A stretch of 64,000 bases of DNA from Lachnospiraceae bacterium (GCA_022791975.1 JAAWAC010000002.1:124001-188000), one strand, 5' to 3'; shown: positions 54,008 to 60,389, counted from the stretch's first letter. Notes: generated by a model not told the origin, from the letters alone. Numbers and translations: made by a program.

Positions 54008-54715
54008 TTATTTTTCATAGATGCCATTTTGGATGGCACGGAACATTCGCTCTTTTGCGCCGGGGGCATCCTGGTTCAGTTGTCGCAGCAGATTTTTGGC
54101 GTATTCCCGTCGGGTATGACCGTCGGCAGGGCAGGGGCTTTTACACACGGGTAGCTGGTATTTGTGTTGAAAGCCTATGACATCCGCCTCGTTTACATAG
54201 AGCAGGGGACGGATAACCGTTAGGTCCATTCGATCCAGATATGTAACCGGAGCAAAACTATGGAAACGTCCCTCATATAAAAGGGAGAGCAACATGGTTT
54301 CCACCACATCGTCCTTATGATGGGCATAGGCCACCTTATTGCAGCCGGCTTCCTTGATAGCCTGATTCAGAGCACCTTTGCGCATTTTCGCACACAGGGC
54401 ACAGGGATTGGATTCTTTTCGAACATGAAAAATAATTTCATAAATGTCCGTATTCACCACCAGGTATGGAACTTCCAGTTGGGCGCACAACGCCCGTATG
54501 GGTTCCAGATCAAAGTCCGGAAAGCCCAGGTTAACGGTGATAGCTGTAAGCTGGAAGGGAACTGGATAGAAGCGTTTTAGGCCGTGGAGAGCATAGAGGA
54601 GGGTTAGGCTGTCTTTTCCTCCTGAGATCCCCACGGCGATTTTGTCTCCTGGGACAATCATCTGAAAATCGTCTACGGCCCGGCGGGTGTAGCTGAGAAG
54701 CTGCTGTAGTTTCAT
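54008..54715 (-). CDS. ttcA: TtcA-family tRNA thiolation protein
   Basis: The 235-residue protein has the PP-loop SGGKDSLTLL near residues 31-40, the Cys motif C-ALCAKMRKGALN (CxxC) near residue 131, and a later C-KSPCPADGHTRREYA region. These are typical of TtcA-type enzymes that adenylate and thiolate tRNA C32 using an iron-sulfur cluster. Members of this family in clostridia can also act on other tRNA positions. The protein is shorter than E. coli TtcA. Its start is 275 bases from the divergent LysM gene. Confidence 0.85.
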   Translation of the reverse strand: MKLQQLLSYTRRAVDDFQMIVPGDKIAVGISGGKDSLTLLYALHGLKRFYPVPFQLTAITVNLGFPDFDLEPIRALCAQLEVPYLVVNTDIYEIIFHVRKESNPCALCAKMRKGALNQAIKEAGCNKVAYAHHKDDVVETMLLSLLYEGRFHSFAPVTYLDRMDLTVIRPLLYVNEADVIGFQHKYQLPVCKSPCPADGHTRREYAKNLLRQLNQDAPGAKERMFRAIQNGIYEK

Positions 54716-54908
54716 TTAAAATCTCCATTTCGTTTTGTTTTCAGGTTGCGGTGCGATTGTGGTGTCTGACGGCCGCTGTTTCCCTGGTTCTTTTCATTAT
54801 GGGTGAGATTCTGAAAAAAGTAAAGAGGGGATTTCTTCGCAATTCTTTAAAAGATCTATTTCCAACACTGGATCGAACAAAAAATCGAACATTTTTCGAA
54901 CAAACGTA

Positions 54909-54937
54909 TTGACAAACAGATGTTCGTGAAATATAAT
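54909..54937 (+). promoter_or_regulatory. Consensus promoter of the LysM gene with a LexA box in its spacer
   Basis: TTGACA (54909-54914), 17 bases, TATAAT (54932-54937), a perfect sigma-A promoter. CAAACAGATGTTCG (54913-54926) lies between them and matches the Gram-positive LexA (DinR) box CGAACRNRYGTTYG at all but one position. GAAACAAATGTTTG (54947-54960) matches less well. CGAACAAACGTATT (54897-54910) is weaker still. LexA bound there would block the promoter. Confidence 0.7.
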
Positions 54938-54990
54938 AAAAATACAGAAACAAATGTTTGGAATATTTGTTCGATTCGGGGGATTCTGTT

Positions 54991-55326
54991 ATGAGGAGAA
55001 GAAAAAGAGAAGAGAAGCGACGGTTTATTTTTATTAGTATTTTAACGCTCTGTCTGGTATTTGTACTGGGGATTACTTTTGGCAGCTTTTTGTCTCGAGC
55101 CAAGGGGAAGGATCACCTGTCTGAGGAGAGAAAGTGTTATGCCAGCATTCAAATATGTTCTGGGGATACCTTATGGAAGCTGGCGGATCAGTATCTGGAC
55201 GCACATTATGCTACCAAGGAGGAGTATATCAATGAGGTGATACGGATCAATTCCCTGACTTCGGAGAACCACATTGTATCAGGACAGTATCTGATCTTAC
55301 CTTATTATGAAAGGGAGCTTCCGTGA
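54991..55326 (+). CDS. LysM-domain membrane protein, YneA-like SOS division inhibitor candidate
   Basis: The 111-residue protein has a basic N-terminus (MRRRKREEKRR), a single membrane segment at about residues 13-33, and an extracytoplasmic LysM-like domain (ASIQICSGDTLWKLADQYLDAHYATKEEYINEVIRINSL, then ISGQYLILPYYE-type ending). YneA of Bacillus has exactly this layout and halts division during the SOS response. The LexA-like boxes in the promoter make that role likely. ATG 54991 follows GGGGGA. The earlier frame start at 54958 falls in the operator region. Confidence 0.75.
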   Translation: MRRRKREEKRRFIFISILTLCLVFVLGITFGSFLSRAKGKDHLSEERKCYASIQICSGDTLWKLADQYLDAHYATKEEYINEVIRINSLTSENHIVSGQYLILPYYERELP

Positions 55327-55419
55327 AGTTTCTTTATTTAAGAAAGGGTCCTGCAAAAAGGTTCGCAAAAGGATATCAATGCCCTTTTTTGGAAAACCGA
55401 ACCAGCGATGGGAATTTTC

Positions 55420-55449
55420 TTGTAAATTCCGCCAGGATTGTGCTATAAT
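55420..55449 (+). promoter_or_regulatory. Promoter of the malic enzyme gene
   Basis: TTGTAA (55420-55425), 18 bases, TATAAT (55444-55449), followed by a roughly 120-base leader. Confidence 0.6.
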
Positions 55450-55577
55450 GTCGGCAGATATTATTACAGTCATGGCGGAATTGTTCTGTTTGGAAGGGAA
55501 ATCAGGACATCCATGGCGATAGTTGTTAGGTGGCAAAATTAAGAGTTTGACAAAGTAGACAGAGGGAGAGATGCAAT

Positions 55578-56750
55578 ATGGATTACGCAGAGGAAGCTTT
55601 AAAACTCCATTACGAATGGAAGGGAAAGATTGAGGTAACAGCTAGAGCCGCGGTAGATACCAGTGAGACTTTGAGTCTGGCCTATACGCCGGGGGTGGCG
55701 CAGCCTTGCCTGGAAATTCAAAAGGATGTGAATAAGAGTTACGATTTGACCAGACGCTGGAATACGGTGGCAGTGGTGACAGATGGCACAGCTGTGCTTG
55801 GCCTGGGAGATATTGGTCCCGAAGCTGGTATGCCAGTTATGGAGGGAAAGTGTGTTCTCTTTAAGGCTTTTGGGGATGTGGATGCTATTCCTCTGTGTGT
55901 GCGCAGCAAGGATGTGGAAGAGATTGTACAGACAGTCCGGCTCCTTGCAGGCAGCTTTGGTGGGGTAAATCTGGAGGATATTTCTGCACCTCGATGTTTT
56001 GAGATTGAGCGGCGGTTGAAGGAGTGCTGTGATATTCCCATTTTCCATGATGATCAGCATGGAACCGCAGTGATTACTCTGGCTGGGATTATCAATGCCT
56101 TGAAGTTAGTAGGAAAAAAGCTGGAGGATGTGCGTATCGTAACCTCTGGGGCTGGAGCAGCGGGAATCGCGATTATTCGCCTGCTAATGTCCATGGGACT
56201 GAAAAATGTAATTATGACTGACCGGAAAGGGGCTATCTATGAAGGCCGCGAGGGACTCAATCCTATAAAAGAGGAGATGGCCAGGATTACGAATTTTCAA
56301 AAGGAAAAGGGAGCTCTGGCAGAGGTAATTCGTGGTGCAGATGTGTTTATTGGTGTTTCAGCTCCAGGAACACTGACAGCAGATATGGTTCGGACTATGG
56401 CTAAAGATCCCATTATTTTTGCCTGTGCGAATCCCACACCGGAAATTTTTCCCGATGAGGCTAAGGCGGCGGGGGCTGCTGTGGTGTCTACCGGCCGTTC
56501 AGATTTTCCCAATCAAGTGAATAATGTTCTGTGTTTCCCAGGGTTATTTCGGGGAGCGCTGGATGTACGGGCTAGCGATATTAACGATGAGATGAAGGTG
56601 GCAGCAGCCTATGCCATCGCAGGTCTGGTAAGTGATCAGGAGCTAAGGGCGGATTATATCCTGCCAGCAGCTTTTGATATGCGGGTAAAAGACGCGGTGG
56701 CAAAGGCTGTAGGAGAGGCCGCCCAAAAGAGTGGAGTTGCACGAGTTTAA
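55578..56750 (+). CDS. Malic enzyme (malate dehydrogenase, decarboxylating)
   Basis: The 390-residue protein matches bacterial malic enzymes: ARAAVDTSETLSLAYTPGVAQPCLEI (catalytic Tyr and Arg region), TDGTAVLGLGDIGPEAGMPVMEGKCVLFKAF, I-FHDDQHGTAV and the NAD(P)-binding VTSGAGAAGIAIIRLL. It converts malate to pyruvate plus CO2 with NAD or NADP, or runs in reverse. The length is typical of the short form without a phosphotransacetylase domain. It has its own promoter. Confidence 0.93.
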   Translation: MDYAEEALKLHYEWKGKIEVTARAAVDTSETLSLAYTPGVAQPCLEIQKDVNKSYDLTRRWNTVAVVTDGTAVLGLGDIGPEAGMPVMEGKCVLFKAFGDVDAIPLCVRSKDVEEIVQTVRLLAGSFGGVNLEDISAPRCFEIERRLKECCDIPIFHDDQHGTAVITLAGIINALKLVGKKLEDVRIVTSGAGAAGIAIIRLLMSMGLKNVIMTDRKGAIYEGREGLNPIKEEMARITNFQKEKGALAEVIRGADVFIGVSAPGTLTADMVRTMAKDPIIFACANPTPEIFPDEAKAAGAAVVSTGRSDFPNQVNNVLCFPGLFRGALDVRASDINDEMKVAAAYAIAGLVSDQELRADYILPAAFDMRVKDAVAKAVGEAAQKSGVARV

Positions 56751-56782
56751 ACAGAAGCCAGGAATGGGGGAAGGAATAGAGT

Positions 56783-57811
56783 ATGATGGATGCCATAAAA
56801 AATGTTGCCAGTAAGATTCAGGAATACCAAAAGGAGCTGCGTAGTCTTTCCACGCCACCAGCCGGAGAGACCGATCGCAAGCAATTTGCTTTGCTTCTCA
56901 GTGGGATCTCTACCTGCCGAAAGGTTCCAGGGATTCCTGTACATATGGGATATGAAACCCTTTATCACTGCGAGACAGAGGAGGATGCGTCCAAGGCCAG
57001 AAACCATTTACAGCAGATCTACGGAATTTCTGATGCAAAATCCTTACTGGATACCTGCAAAATGGAATATTCATCCAGCACGCAGTATGAGCACTTTATG
57101 TCTTTTTGGGTGGGGGAACCTTTGTTTTCTCTTGAACAGCTGACAGAAGAGGGTAGAGAGCGTTTTCTGGAATCCAAAGAAAAGGCAGAAATGTTTTTTC
57201 CGATTGTACGGGAAAAGGGATTTTATGCCTGGGACATCAATGAAAAGATTGGTTTATGCAGGAAGGCAGTTGCCTGCGGGATTATTTCGGAGGAGGAGTT
57301 TTGGGAGTATACGGACCCATGGGTGCGCCAGGCCCAGGTATTTTATCATTCCTTTCAGGAGTATGCCATCAGCTGTCTCTGTGGAGCCGTGTATTTTATG
57401 GGTGTGACAGATACGGATATTGAAAATTTTTTCCAGATTAATTATAGGTTAGTTGCGCAGCTGCTGGATGAGGGAGGAGCCTGGAGACGAACTGGTTGGT
57501 ATCTTCCCAGAGAGCGGGAATGGGTGAGCTGGCTGGGAGACGAACCAGGATGCCTGATTACCAACCGGGCATTGGCTGAAGAACAGATTGGATATATGTA
57601 CCGGGAAGAGCCCATTGATGATTTTCCAGACTGTGGTTGGCGCTTCTTTGTGGGAGACGAGACAGAAGACTACATCAACCAGGTAGAAAATATTGCAGTG
57701 GTTAACTTTAACGATGTATGCAATATTGATCCGACCATTCTGGCATATTTTTATGCGAAGCCAGGAAGTAGCTTTGGAAAGACTCTGGAGGGAGATTGGG
57801 TGAGGGAATAA
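56783..57811 (+). CDS. DUF1266 - DUF2185 (Imm33-like) two-domain protein
   Basis: In this 342-residue protein, residues about 110-235 match DUF1266 (YAWDINEKIGLCRKAVACGIISEEEFWEYTDPWVRQ in part; SFQEYAISCLCGAVYFMGV), a family often linked to toxin or secretion loci. Residues about 255-342 match DUF2185/Imm33 (LITNRALAEEQIGYMYREEP, D-CGWRFFVGDE, N-FNDVCNIDPTI). The pairing suggests an immunity protein against a polymorphic toxin, or a stand-alone structural domain pair. It is the last host gene before the phage-like region. Confidence 0.72.
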   Translation: MMDAIKNVASKIQEYQKELRSLSTPPAGETDRKQFALLLSGISTCRKVPGIPVHMGYETLYHCETEEDASKARNHLQQIYGISDAKSLLDTCKMEYSSSTQYEHFMSFWVGEPLFSLEQLTEEGRERFLESKEKAEMFFPIVREKGFYAWDINEKIGLCRKAVACGIISEEEFWEYTDPWVRQAQVFYHSFQEYAISCLCGAVYFMGVTDTDIENFFQINYRLVAQLLDEGGAWRRTGWYLPREREWVSWLGDEPGCLITNRALAEEQIGYMYREEPIDDFPDCGWRFFVGDETEDYINQVENIAVVNFNDVCNIDPTILAYFYAKPGSSFGKTLEGDWVRE

Positions 57812-57912
57812 ATTTTTATTCCCTTTTCGTAATTGTGTTTTTATTGGAAAAAATGCCAACTTAAAGATGGACTTGGAAATTCAGATTGCAAAATTTAAGG
57901 GGGTAATACAAA

Positions 57913-57999
57913 ATGAAAACAATTTGCGGAATTGATTGCAGCGGATGTGAATATAAAAGCAACTGTAAAGGATGTATATCTTTGCAAATATGTGACTAA
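57913..57999 (+). pseudogene. 5' remnant of a host DUF3795 gene, cut by the phage element
   Basis: AAGGGGG and ATG 57913 start a 28-residue frame, MKTICGIDCSGCEYKSNCKGC, which is the Cys-rich N-terminus of DUF3795 proteins. After that the expected continuation is missing: it changes to ISLQICD and stops at 57997. The rest of the gene (about 90 more residues) is not in the window. The change point near 57975 coincides with the start of the Rep-like frame described next. This suggests integration in the gene. Confidence 0.7.
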
Positions 58000-58264
58000 A
58001 GATTTGTGTGCAGTGACATCAGGCAAGAAAAGGTATTGGCATTCAAGGAATGTAAAAATGCCGGAGGTAATAGAAATCTATACGGAAATGGAATTCATGG
58101 AAAGAATTCAGGTAGCCTGTTCGGGACATAAAGATTACCACCTGAAGCAGATACATACAGCGTACACAGATGTGTTGTATATCGACATACCAATCTATAC
58201 GACAAACACAATCCGGTTTTTCAAAAGCGAAGCGTCAGATAATAAAGGAGAGGAAGCTTGCTAA
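57968..58264 (+). pseudogene. C-terminal part of a rolling-circle replication (Rep) protein, N-terminus missing
   Basis: In the frame that opens at 57932, residues from about 57968 on read V-Y-L-CKYVTKDL, then GKKRYWHSRNVKMPEVIEIY. This is the pattern of the C-terminal part of HUH-type Rep proteins of small plasmids and filamentous phages, where YxxKY is the tyrosine motif and G-K-K-R-Y-W-x-S-R is common downstream. Everything before that frame point belongs to the DUF3795 gene in another frame, so the Rep N-terminus (HUH motif, metal site) is absent. The end of the frame forms one arm of a 17-bp inverted repeat. In a circular phage genome the missing part would come from the other end. Confidence 0.6.
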
Positions 58265-58320
58265 AGCTTTCTCTTTACCCGTGTATGCTGTTTGAAAAAT
58301 AAGGTGTTTGTCGTATAGAT
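58193..58320. repeat. 17-bp perfect inverted repeat with internal hairpin
   Basis: ATCTATACGACAAACAC (58193-58209) and GTGTTTGTCGTATAGAT (58304-58320) are exact inverted copies. TTTTTCAAA (58217-58225) and TTTGAAAAA (58291-58299) add further pairing with a small bulge. Between them GAGAGGAAGCTT and AAGCTTTCTCTT (about 58250-58275) form another hairpin. Roughly 130 bases could fold into a long stem around the Rep stop codon. Confidence 0.8.
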
Positions 58321-58415
58321 GTAAAGCTCGCGTTCAAAGGAAGCTTTAGACCCGAGAGGAGAGCTGACCGGTAAAGCTGGAAGCTTTATAAAATACGTTT
58401 GAAAGCTGAAAGCTT
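58250..58415 (+). repeat. Cluster of AAGCTT/GTAAAGCT repeats
   Basis: GTAAAGCT occurs at 58321 and 58371, and GGAAGCTTTA at 58339 and 58379. Further AAGCTT-containing copies lie near 58254, 58264 and 58408. No gene is supported in 58265-58658. This gap holds these repeats, two GC-rich palindromes and a promoter. The repeats could be replication iterons or remnants of the Rep origin. Confidence 0.5.
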
Positions 58416-58470
58416 TCTTTCCTTTTTGGGCCCTGGCTGTTTTTGGTATTGGGTTCTTGATGGCTTGCCT

Positions 58471-58486
58471 GTTGCGGCGCCGCAAC
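58471..58486. repeat. 16-bp palindrome GTTGCGGCGCCGCAAC (copy 1)
   Basis: Perfect palindrome, identical to the copy at 59719-59734. It is a member of the family GTYNCGRCGYCGNRAC found four times in the element. Confidence 0.9.
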
Positions 58487-58517
58487 TTTCTATTCTCTTT
58501 CCCCTGGTTGGTTAATT

Positions 58518-58535
58518 AGTTCCGACGTCGGAACT
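58518..58535. repeat. 18-bp palindrome AGTTCCGACGTCGGAACT
   Basis: Perfect palindrome in an AT-rich intergenic stretch, a variant of GTYNCGRCGYCGNRAC with an extra symmetrical A/T pair. It is 32 bases after copy 1. Confidence 0.9.
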
Positions 58536-58572
58536 GGCTATTTTTCTACAGATTCCTTTTTCTTCTTGTAAT

Positions 58573-58601
58573 TTGTCAAACTTTCTGGTATTTTAATTAT
58601 A
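58573..58601 (+). promoter_or_regulatory. Promoter of the small toxin RNA
   Basis: TTGTCA (58573-58578) is followed about 16 bases later by the AT-rich TAATTATA -10 region. Transcription would start near 58605, at the beginning of the left inverted-repeat arm. Confidence 0.5.
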
Positions 58602-58658
58602 GAAGGTGCTATCATAAACGGTAGGCGGTTGGCCCCCTAAGAAAGGGGGTGGTAGAGT

Positions 58659-58742
58659 ATGATTACATATGAAGAATTGTTTCAATTCTGCTTATTAATT
58701 GTATCTATCATCAGTCTTGTTTACAAGCTGACAAAAAAATAA
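58659..58742 (+). CDS. Holin-like small membrane toxin (type I toxin-antitoxin)
   Basis: The 27-residue peptide begins MITYEELFQFCLLIVSIIS and ends in a basic tail after one hydrophobic helix. This is the layout of the holin-like toxin family in Gram-positive bacteria (M-x-T-Y-E start, single span, Lys end). AAAGGGGGTGG is the ribosome binding site. It lies in a small hairpin, CCCCCT (58633-58638) with AGGGGG (58644-58649), and can also pair with CCGCCCCCT after the stop. Toxins of this type kill by membrane damage and are held off by an antisense RNA. Too short for ordinary gene prediction. Confidence 0.75.
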   Translation: MITYEELFQFCLLIVSIISLVYKLTKK

Positions 58743-58774
58743 CCGCCCCCTGGCCAAGGTTCGCGGTTATTTTT
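58741..58774 (+). terminator. Terminator of the toxin RNA
   Basis: AACCGC (58741-58746), which includes the stop codon, pairs with GCGGTT (58763-58768), followed by ATTTTT. Confidence 0.75.
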
Positions 58775-58821
58775 AACTACATCCAAAGGCTGACCGTCTA
58801 TCGGTAGCACCTTCTATAGTT

Positions 58822-58850
58822 ATAATACTTTTTTTAGTTTTATATGTCAA
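58822..58850 (-). promoter_or_regulatory. Promoter of the antisense antitoxin RNA
   Basis: On the minus strand TTGACA (58850-58845) and TATTAT (58827-58822) are 17 bases apart, a near-consensus promoter. Transcription would begin near 58815 and run leftward across the toxin terminator and reading frame. It would make an RNA fully complementary to the toxin message. Confidence 0.7.
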
Positions 58851-58880
58851 TCCCTTTTTTAGTCTCGGCTCCTAGATTTT

Positions 58881-59111
58881 TTATTCTTTATCTCCTTGTT
58901 GGTTTTCGTTGTTTCCTTCTGTCTGAATTGGGAGTTTTATTTCTCCATATTGTATTTCATATGCTTTTACATAATTTTCTATTACATCTTTGTATGCATG
59001 TGATATTTTTTTGTATCCTTTTCTTTTTGCAATTATTTCAAATTTCATTCTTAGTTCGTTCGGCAATCTTAAATTGTATGATTTGTTTTTATATAAGTCG
59101 TAATTGCTCAT
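58881..59111 (-). CDS. Ribbon-helix-helix repressor of the phage element
   Basis: The 76-residue basic protein starts MSNYDLYKNKSYNLRLPNEL, with the strand-helix-helix pattern of Arc/CopG-type DNA-binding proteins (SYNLRLPNELRMKFEIIAKRKG, then A-YKDVIENYVKAYE). AAGGAG lies 4 bases before the ATG on the minus strand. It is divergent from the 59271 gene across a region with three palindromic operators, so it is most likely the element's repressor, and self-regulating. The C-terminus is polar (Asn/Gln-rich). Confidence 0.75.
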   Translation of the reverse strand: MSNYDLYKNKSYNLRLPNELRMKFEIIAKRKGYKKISHAYKDVIENYVKAYEIQYGEIKLPIQTEGNNENQQGDKE

Positions 59112-59131
59112 TTTTCTCCTTTTCATTTAAA

Positions 59132-59210
59132 TTAGGTACCTAAAATTTAAAATAAGTATTGACATTAGGTACCTAATATGTTATCATAAAAATATGAAAT
59201 AGGTACCTAA
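59132..59210. promoter_or_regulatory. Three operator palindromes TTAGGTACCTAA
   Basis: Copies at 59132-59143, 59165-59176 and 59199-59210 (the last begins ATAGG). Centre-to-centre distances are 33 and 34 bases, about three helical turns. The middle copy fills the spacer of the rightward promoter. The ribbon-helix-helix protein next door is the obvious candidate to bind them. Confidence 0.75.
59159..59187 (+). promoter_or_regulatory. Main rightward promoter of the phage element
   Basis: TTGACA (59159-59164), 17 bases, TATCAT (59182-59187). The spacer is the operator palindrome. The promoter should drive the 59271 gene and probably the SSB and coat genes. Confidence 0.75.
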
Positions 59211-59270
59211 TTTTATTGCTGTTAATTAATCGTATCATATTATTTCAAAAAGGGAAAGGGGAAAATCTTT

Positions 59271-59918
59271 ATGGTAAAGAAAGAAATTGTAGTAGAGGAG
59301 AATGTACAGCTTGCTCTTCCAGTTATGGATAATGACCCGGCCACAGTAGCTTATGAATCAAAGAGGGTTGAGTACAAGAAAATTTGCCGTCAGATTTCTG
59401 CTAGTATGAAATCCATTGAGATAAGTATTGTTAAAGTGGCGCGTTCCTTAACTTGCGTGAAAGAAAACAGGTTGTATGAGCTTGACAATTACCAAAATGT
59501 TTACGATTTTGCTAAAGACAAGTTTGGCATTTCTAAGTCCACTTGTTCTAGGTATCTTGGTTTGATAGAGTTTTTCGGTGTTGATTCAAATCTTTCTGCC
59601 ACACAAATGATTGAATTGCTTCCTTATGTTCGTAAAGGGGGAAATATTTCTGAAATTACTCCGGATATGTCTACTCGTCAAATACGTCAATATATTAAAG
59701 AGCATAAGCTTGTTTCCAGTTGCGGCGCCGCAACAGATGCTGCGATTGAAGGTCCCGTAAGAGATGTTAAACCTAAGTCCTTTGTTTTCAACATCACCGA
59801 TGACCTTTTCGCCGGTCCCTGTAGAGCCTATGAAGCATTTTTTGCAGATATTCAGACAGCCGTTATCAATGCTCATAAGAAGTATGGGGCTAAGTCCATC
59901 AAAATTGTTATCGAATAG
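59271..59918 (+). CDS. ParB/KorB-like helix-turn-helix protein of the phage element
   Basis: The 215-residue protein has no secretion signal. Residues about 75-105 (D-N-YQNVYDFAKDKFGISKSTCSRYLGLIEF) look like the helix-turn-helix of ParB/KorB-type proteins, and helices precede it. The C-terminal half is different, with a predicted alpha/beta region (FVFNITDDLFAGPCRAYEAF). It is the first gene after the repressed promoter. One GC-rich palindrome of the element's family is inside this gene at 59719-59734. A role in replication, partition or gene control is likely, but the exact function is unknown. Confidence 0.6.
   Translation: MVKKEIVVEENVQLALPVMDNDPATVAYESKRVEYKKICRQISASMKSIEISIVKVARSLTCVKENRLYELDNYQNVYDFAKDKFGISKSTCSRYLGLIEFFGVDSNLSATQMIELLPYVRKGGNISEITPDMSTRQIRQYIKEHKLVSSCGAATDAAIEGPVRDVKPKSFVFNITDDLFAGPCRAYEAFFADIQTAVINAHKKYGAKSIKIVIE
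59719..59734. repeat. 16-bp palindrome GTTGCGGCGCCGCAAC (copy 2, inside a gene)
   Basis: Identical to the copy at 58471-58486 and lies within the coding region of the ParB-like protein. Confidence 0.9.
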
Positions 59919-59923
59919 GAGAC

Positions 59924-59989
59924 AAGGGGCTCCGGCCCCTTTCCCTTAAATAAAGGTTATCTGGTCCGGGGGTTTCGGCCCCTGGGACC
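59924..59989 (+). other. Two GC-rich hairpins after the ParB-like gene
   Basis: AAGGGGC (59924-59930) pairs with GCCCCTT (59935-59941) across four bases. GGTCC-GGGG (59963 on) pairs with CCCC-GGACC (ending 59989). Both are followed by mixed sequence. The first, with TTTCCCTT after it, could partly terminate transcription. They separate the regulator from the SSB gene. Confidence 0.6.
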
Positions 59990-60026
59990 CCACAATAAAT
60001 CATCATATGAAAGAGAGGATATTTTT

Positions 60027-60290
60027 ATGAGAATGACACTTTATTCCGCAGGCGTATTTCTAGGAGCAACCAAAACTGATTACACAAGGAAATCCGACGG
60101 CCAGGCGTCCGCCTTCTATAATGTTTCTGTAAAGCAGGGTGCAGAGGTTGGTTCTATCTCGTGTTCCCGTGAAATTTATGAGCAGTACGAAAAGGGAGAG
60201 CTCCAGGATTTTGCCAAGTGTGAGTTTGTATCCGTATTTGATGACCGGTATAACCGTCTCCAGGTAATGGAAGTGCAGCCGAAGAAATAA
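60027..60290 (+). CDS. Phage single-stranded-DNA-binding protein (gpV-like)
   Basis: The 87-residue protein with an OB-fold-like pattern begins MRMTLYSAGVFLGATKTDYTRKSDGQASAFYNVSVKQG and ends Y-NRLQVMEVQPKK. It has the size, sheet-rich pattern and gene position (just before the coat genes) of the helix-destabilising gene V proteins of filamentous phages. These coat the single-stranded genome before export. GAGAGGA lies upstream. A host SSB would be much longer and have an acidic tail, which is absent here. Confidence 0.65.
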   Translation: MRMTLYSAGVFLGATKTDYTRKSDGQASAFYNVSVKQGAEVGSISCSREIYEQYEKGELQDFAKCEFVSVFDDRYNRLQVMEVQPKK

Positions 60291-60304
60291 AGCGGCCAGC
60301 GGGT

Positions 60305-60365
60305 TCCAGGCAGTCAAGAGTCGGTCCGTATTTTGGACCGATTCACCTGCTCTTGACTTCCTGGA
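60305..60365 (+). other. Large nested stem-loop after the SSB gene
   Basis: TCCAGG (60305-60310) pairs with CCTGGA (60360-60365). AGTCAAGAG (60312-60320) pairs with CTCTTGACT (60350-60358). TCGGTCC (60321-60327) pairs with GGACCGA (60335-60341). The result is an almost fully paired 60-base hairpin with one 8-base bulge. Confidence 0.85.
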
Positions 60366-60389
60366 GCCTGCAAACACAATGATGCCCCC

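Larger units (their letters stand above)
58615..58815 (-). ncRNA. Predicted antisense antitoxin RNA
   Basis: The RNA is predicted from the strong minus-strand promoter at 58822-58850 that faces the toxin gene. Its start lies in the right inverted-repeat arm. The 3' end is not known; the left boundary given is only approximate. Confidence 0.5.
58598..58818. repeat. Inverted repeat enclosing the toxin gene
   Basis: TATAGAAGGTGCTA (58598-58611) and TAGCACCTTCTATA (58805-58818) are exact inverted copies. Imperfect pairing extends inward on both sides for about another 15 bases (ACGGT against ACCGT). In RNA it would pair the 5' and 3' ends of the toxin transcript. Confidence 0.8.

Noticed and set aside
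57932-58264. Treating the whole 110-residue frame as an intact new gene
   Set aside because: Its first 12-15 codons overlap the well-supported DUF3795 start in another frame, there is no ribosome binding site for its ATG, and the remainder looks like the end of a Rep protein. It is better explained as a junction.
58261-58485. 74-residue minus-strand frame in the repeat region
   Set aside because: It covers the inverted repeat and AAGCTT cluster, has no ribosome binding site and a composition unlike a protein gene.
58598-58818. A MITE or small transposon, because of the 14-bp inverted repeats
   Set aside because: The interval contains a promoter, ribosome binding site, toxin frame, terminator and opposing promoter, and no flanking target duplication is visible. 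A type I toxin-antitoxin unit explains the repeats better.
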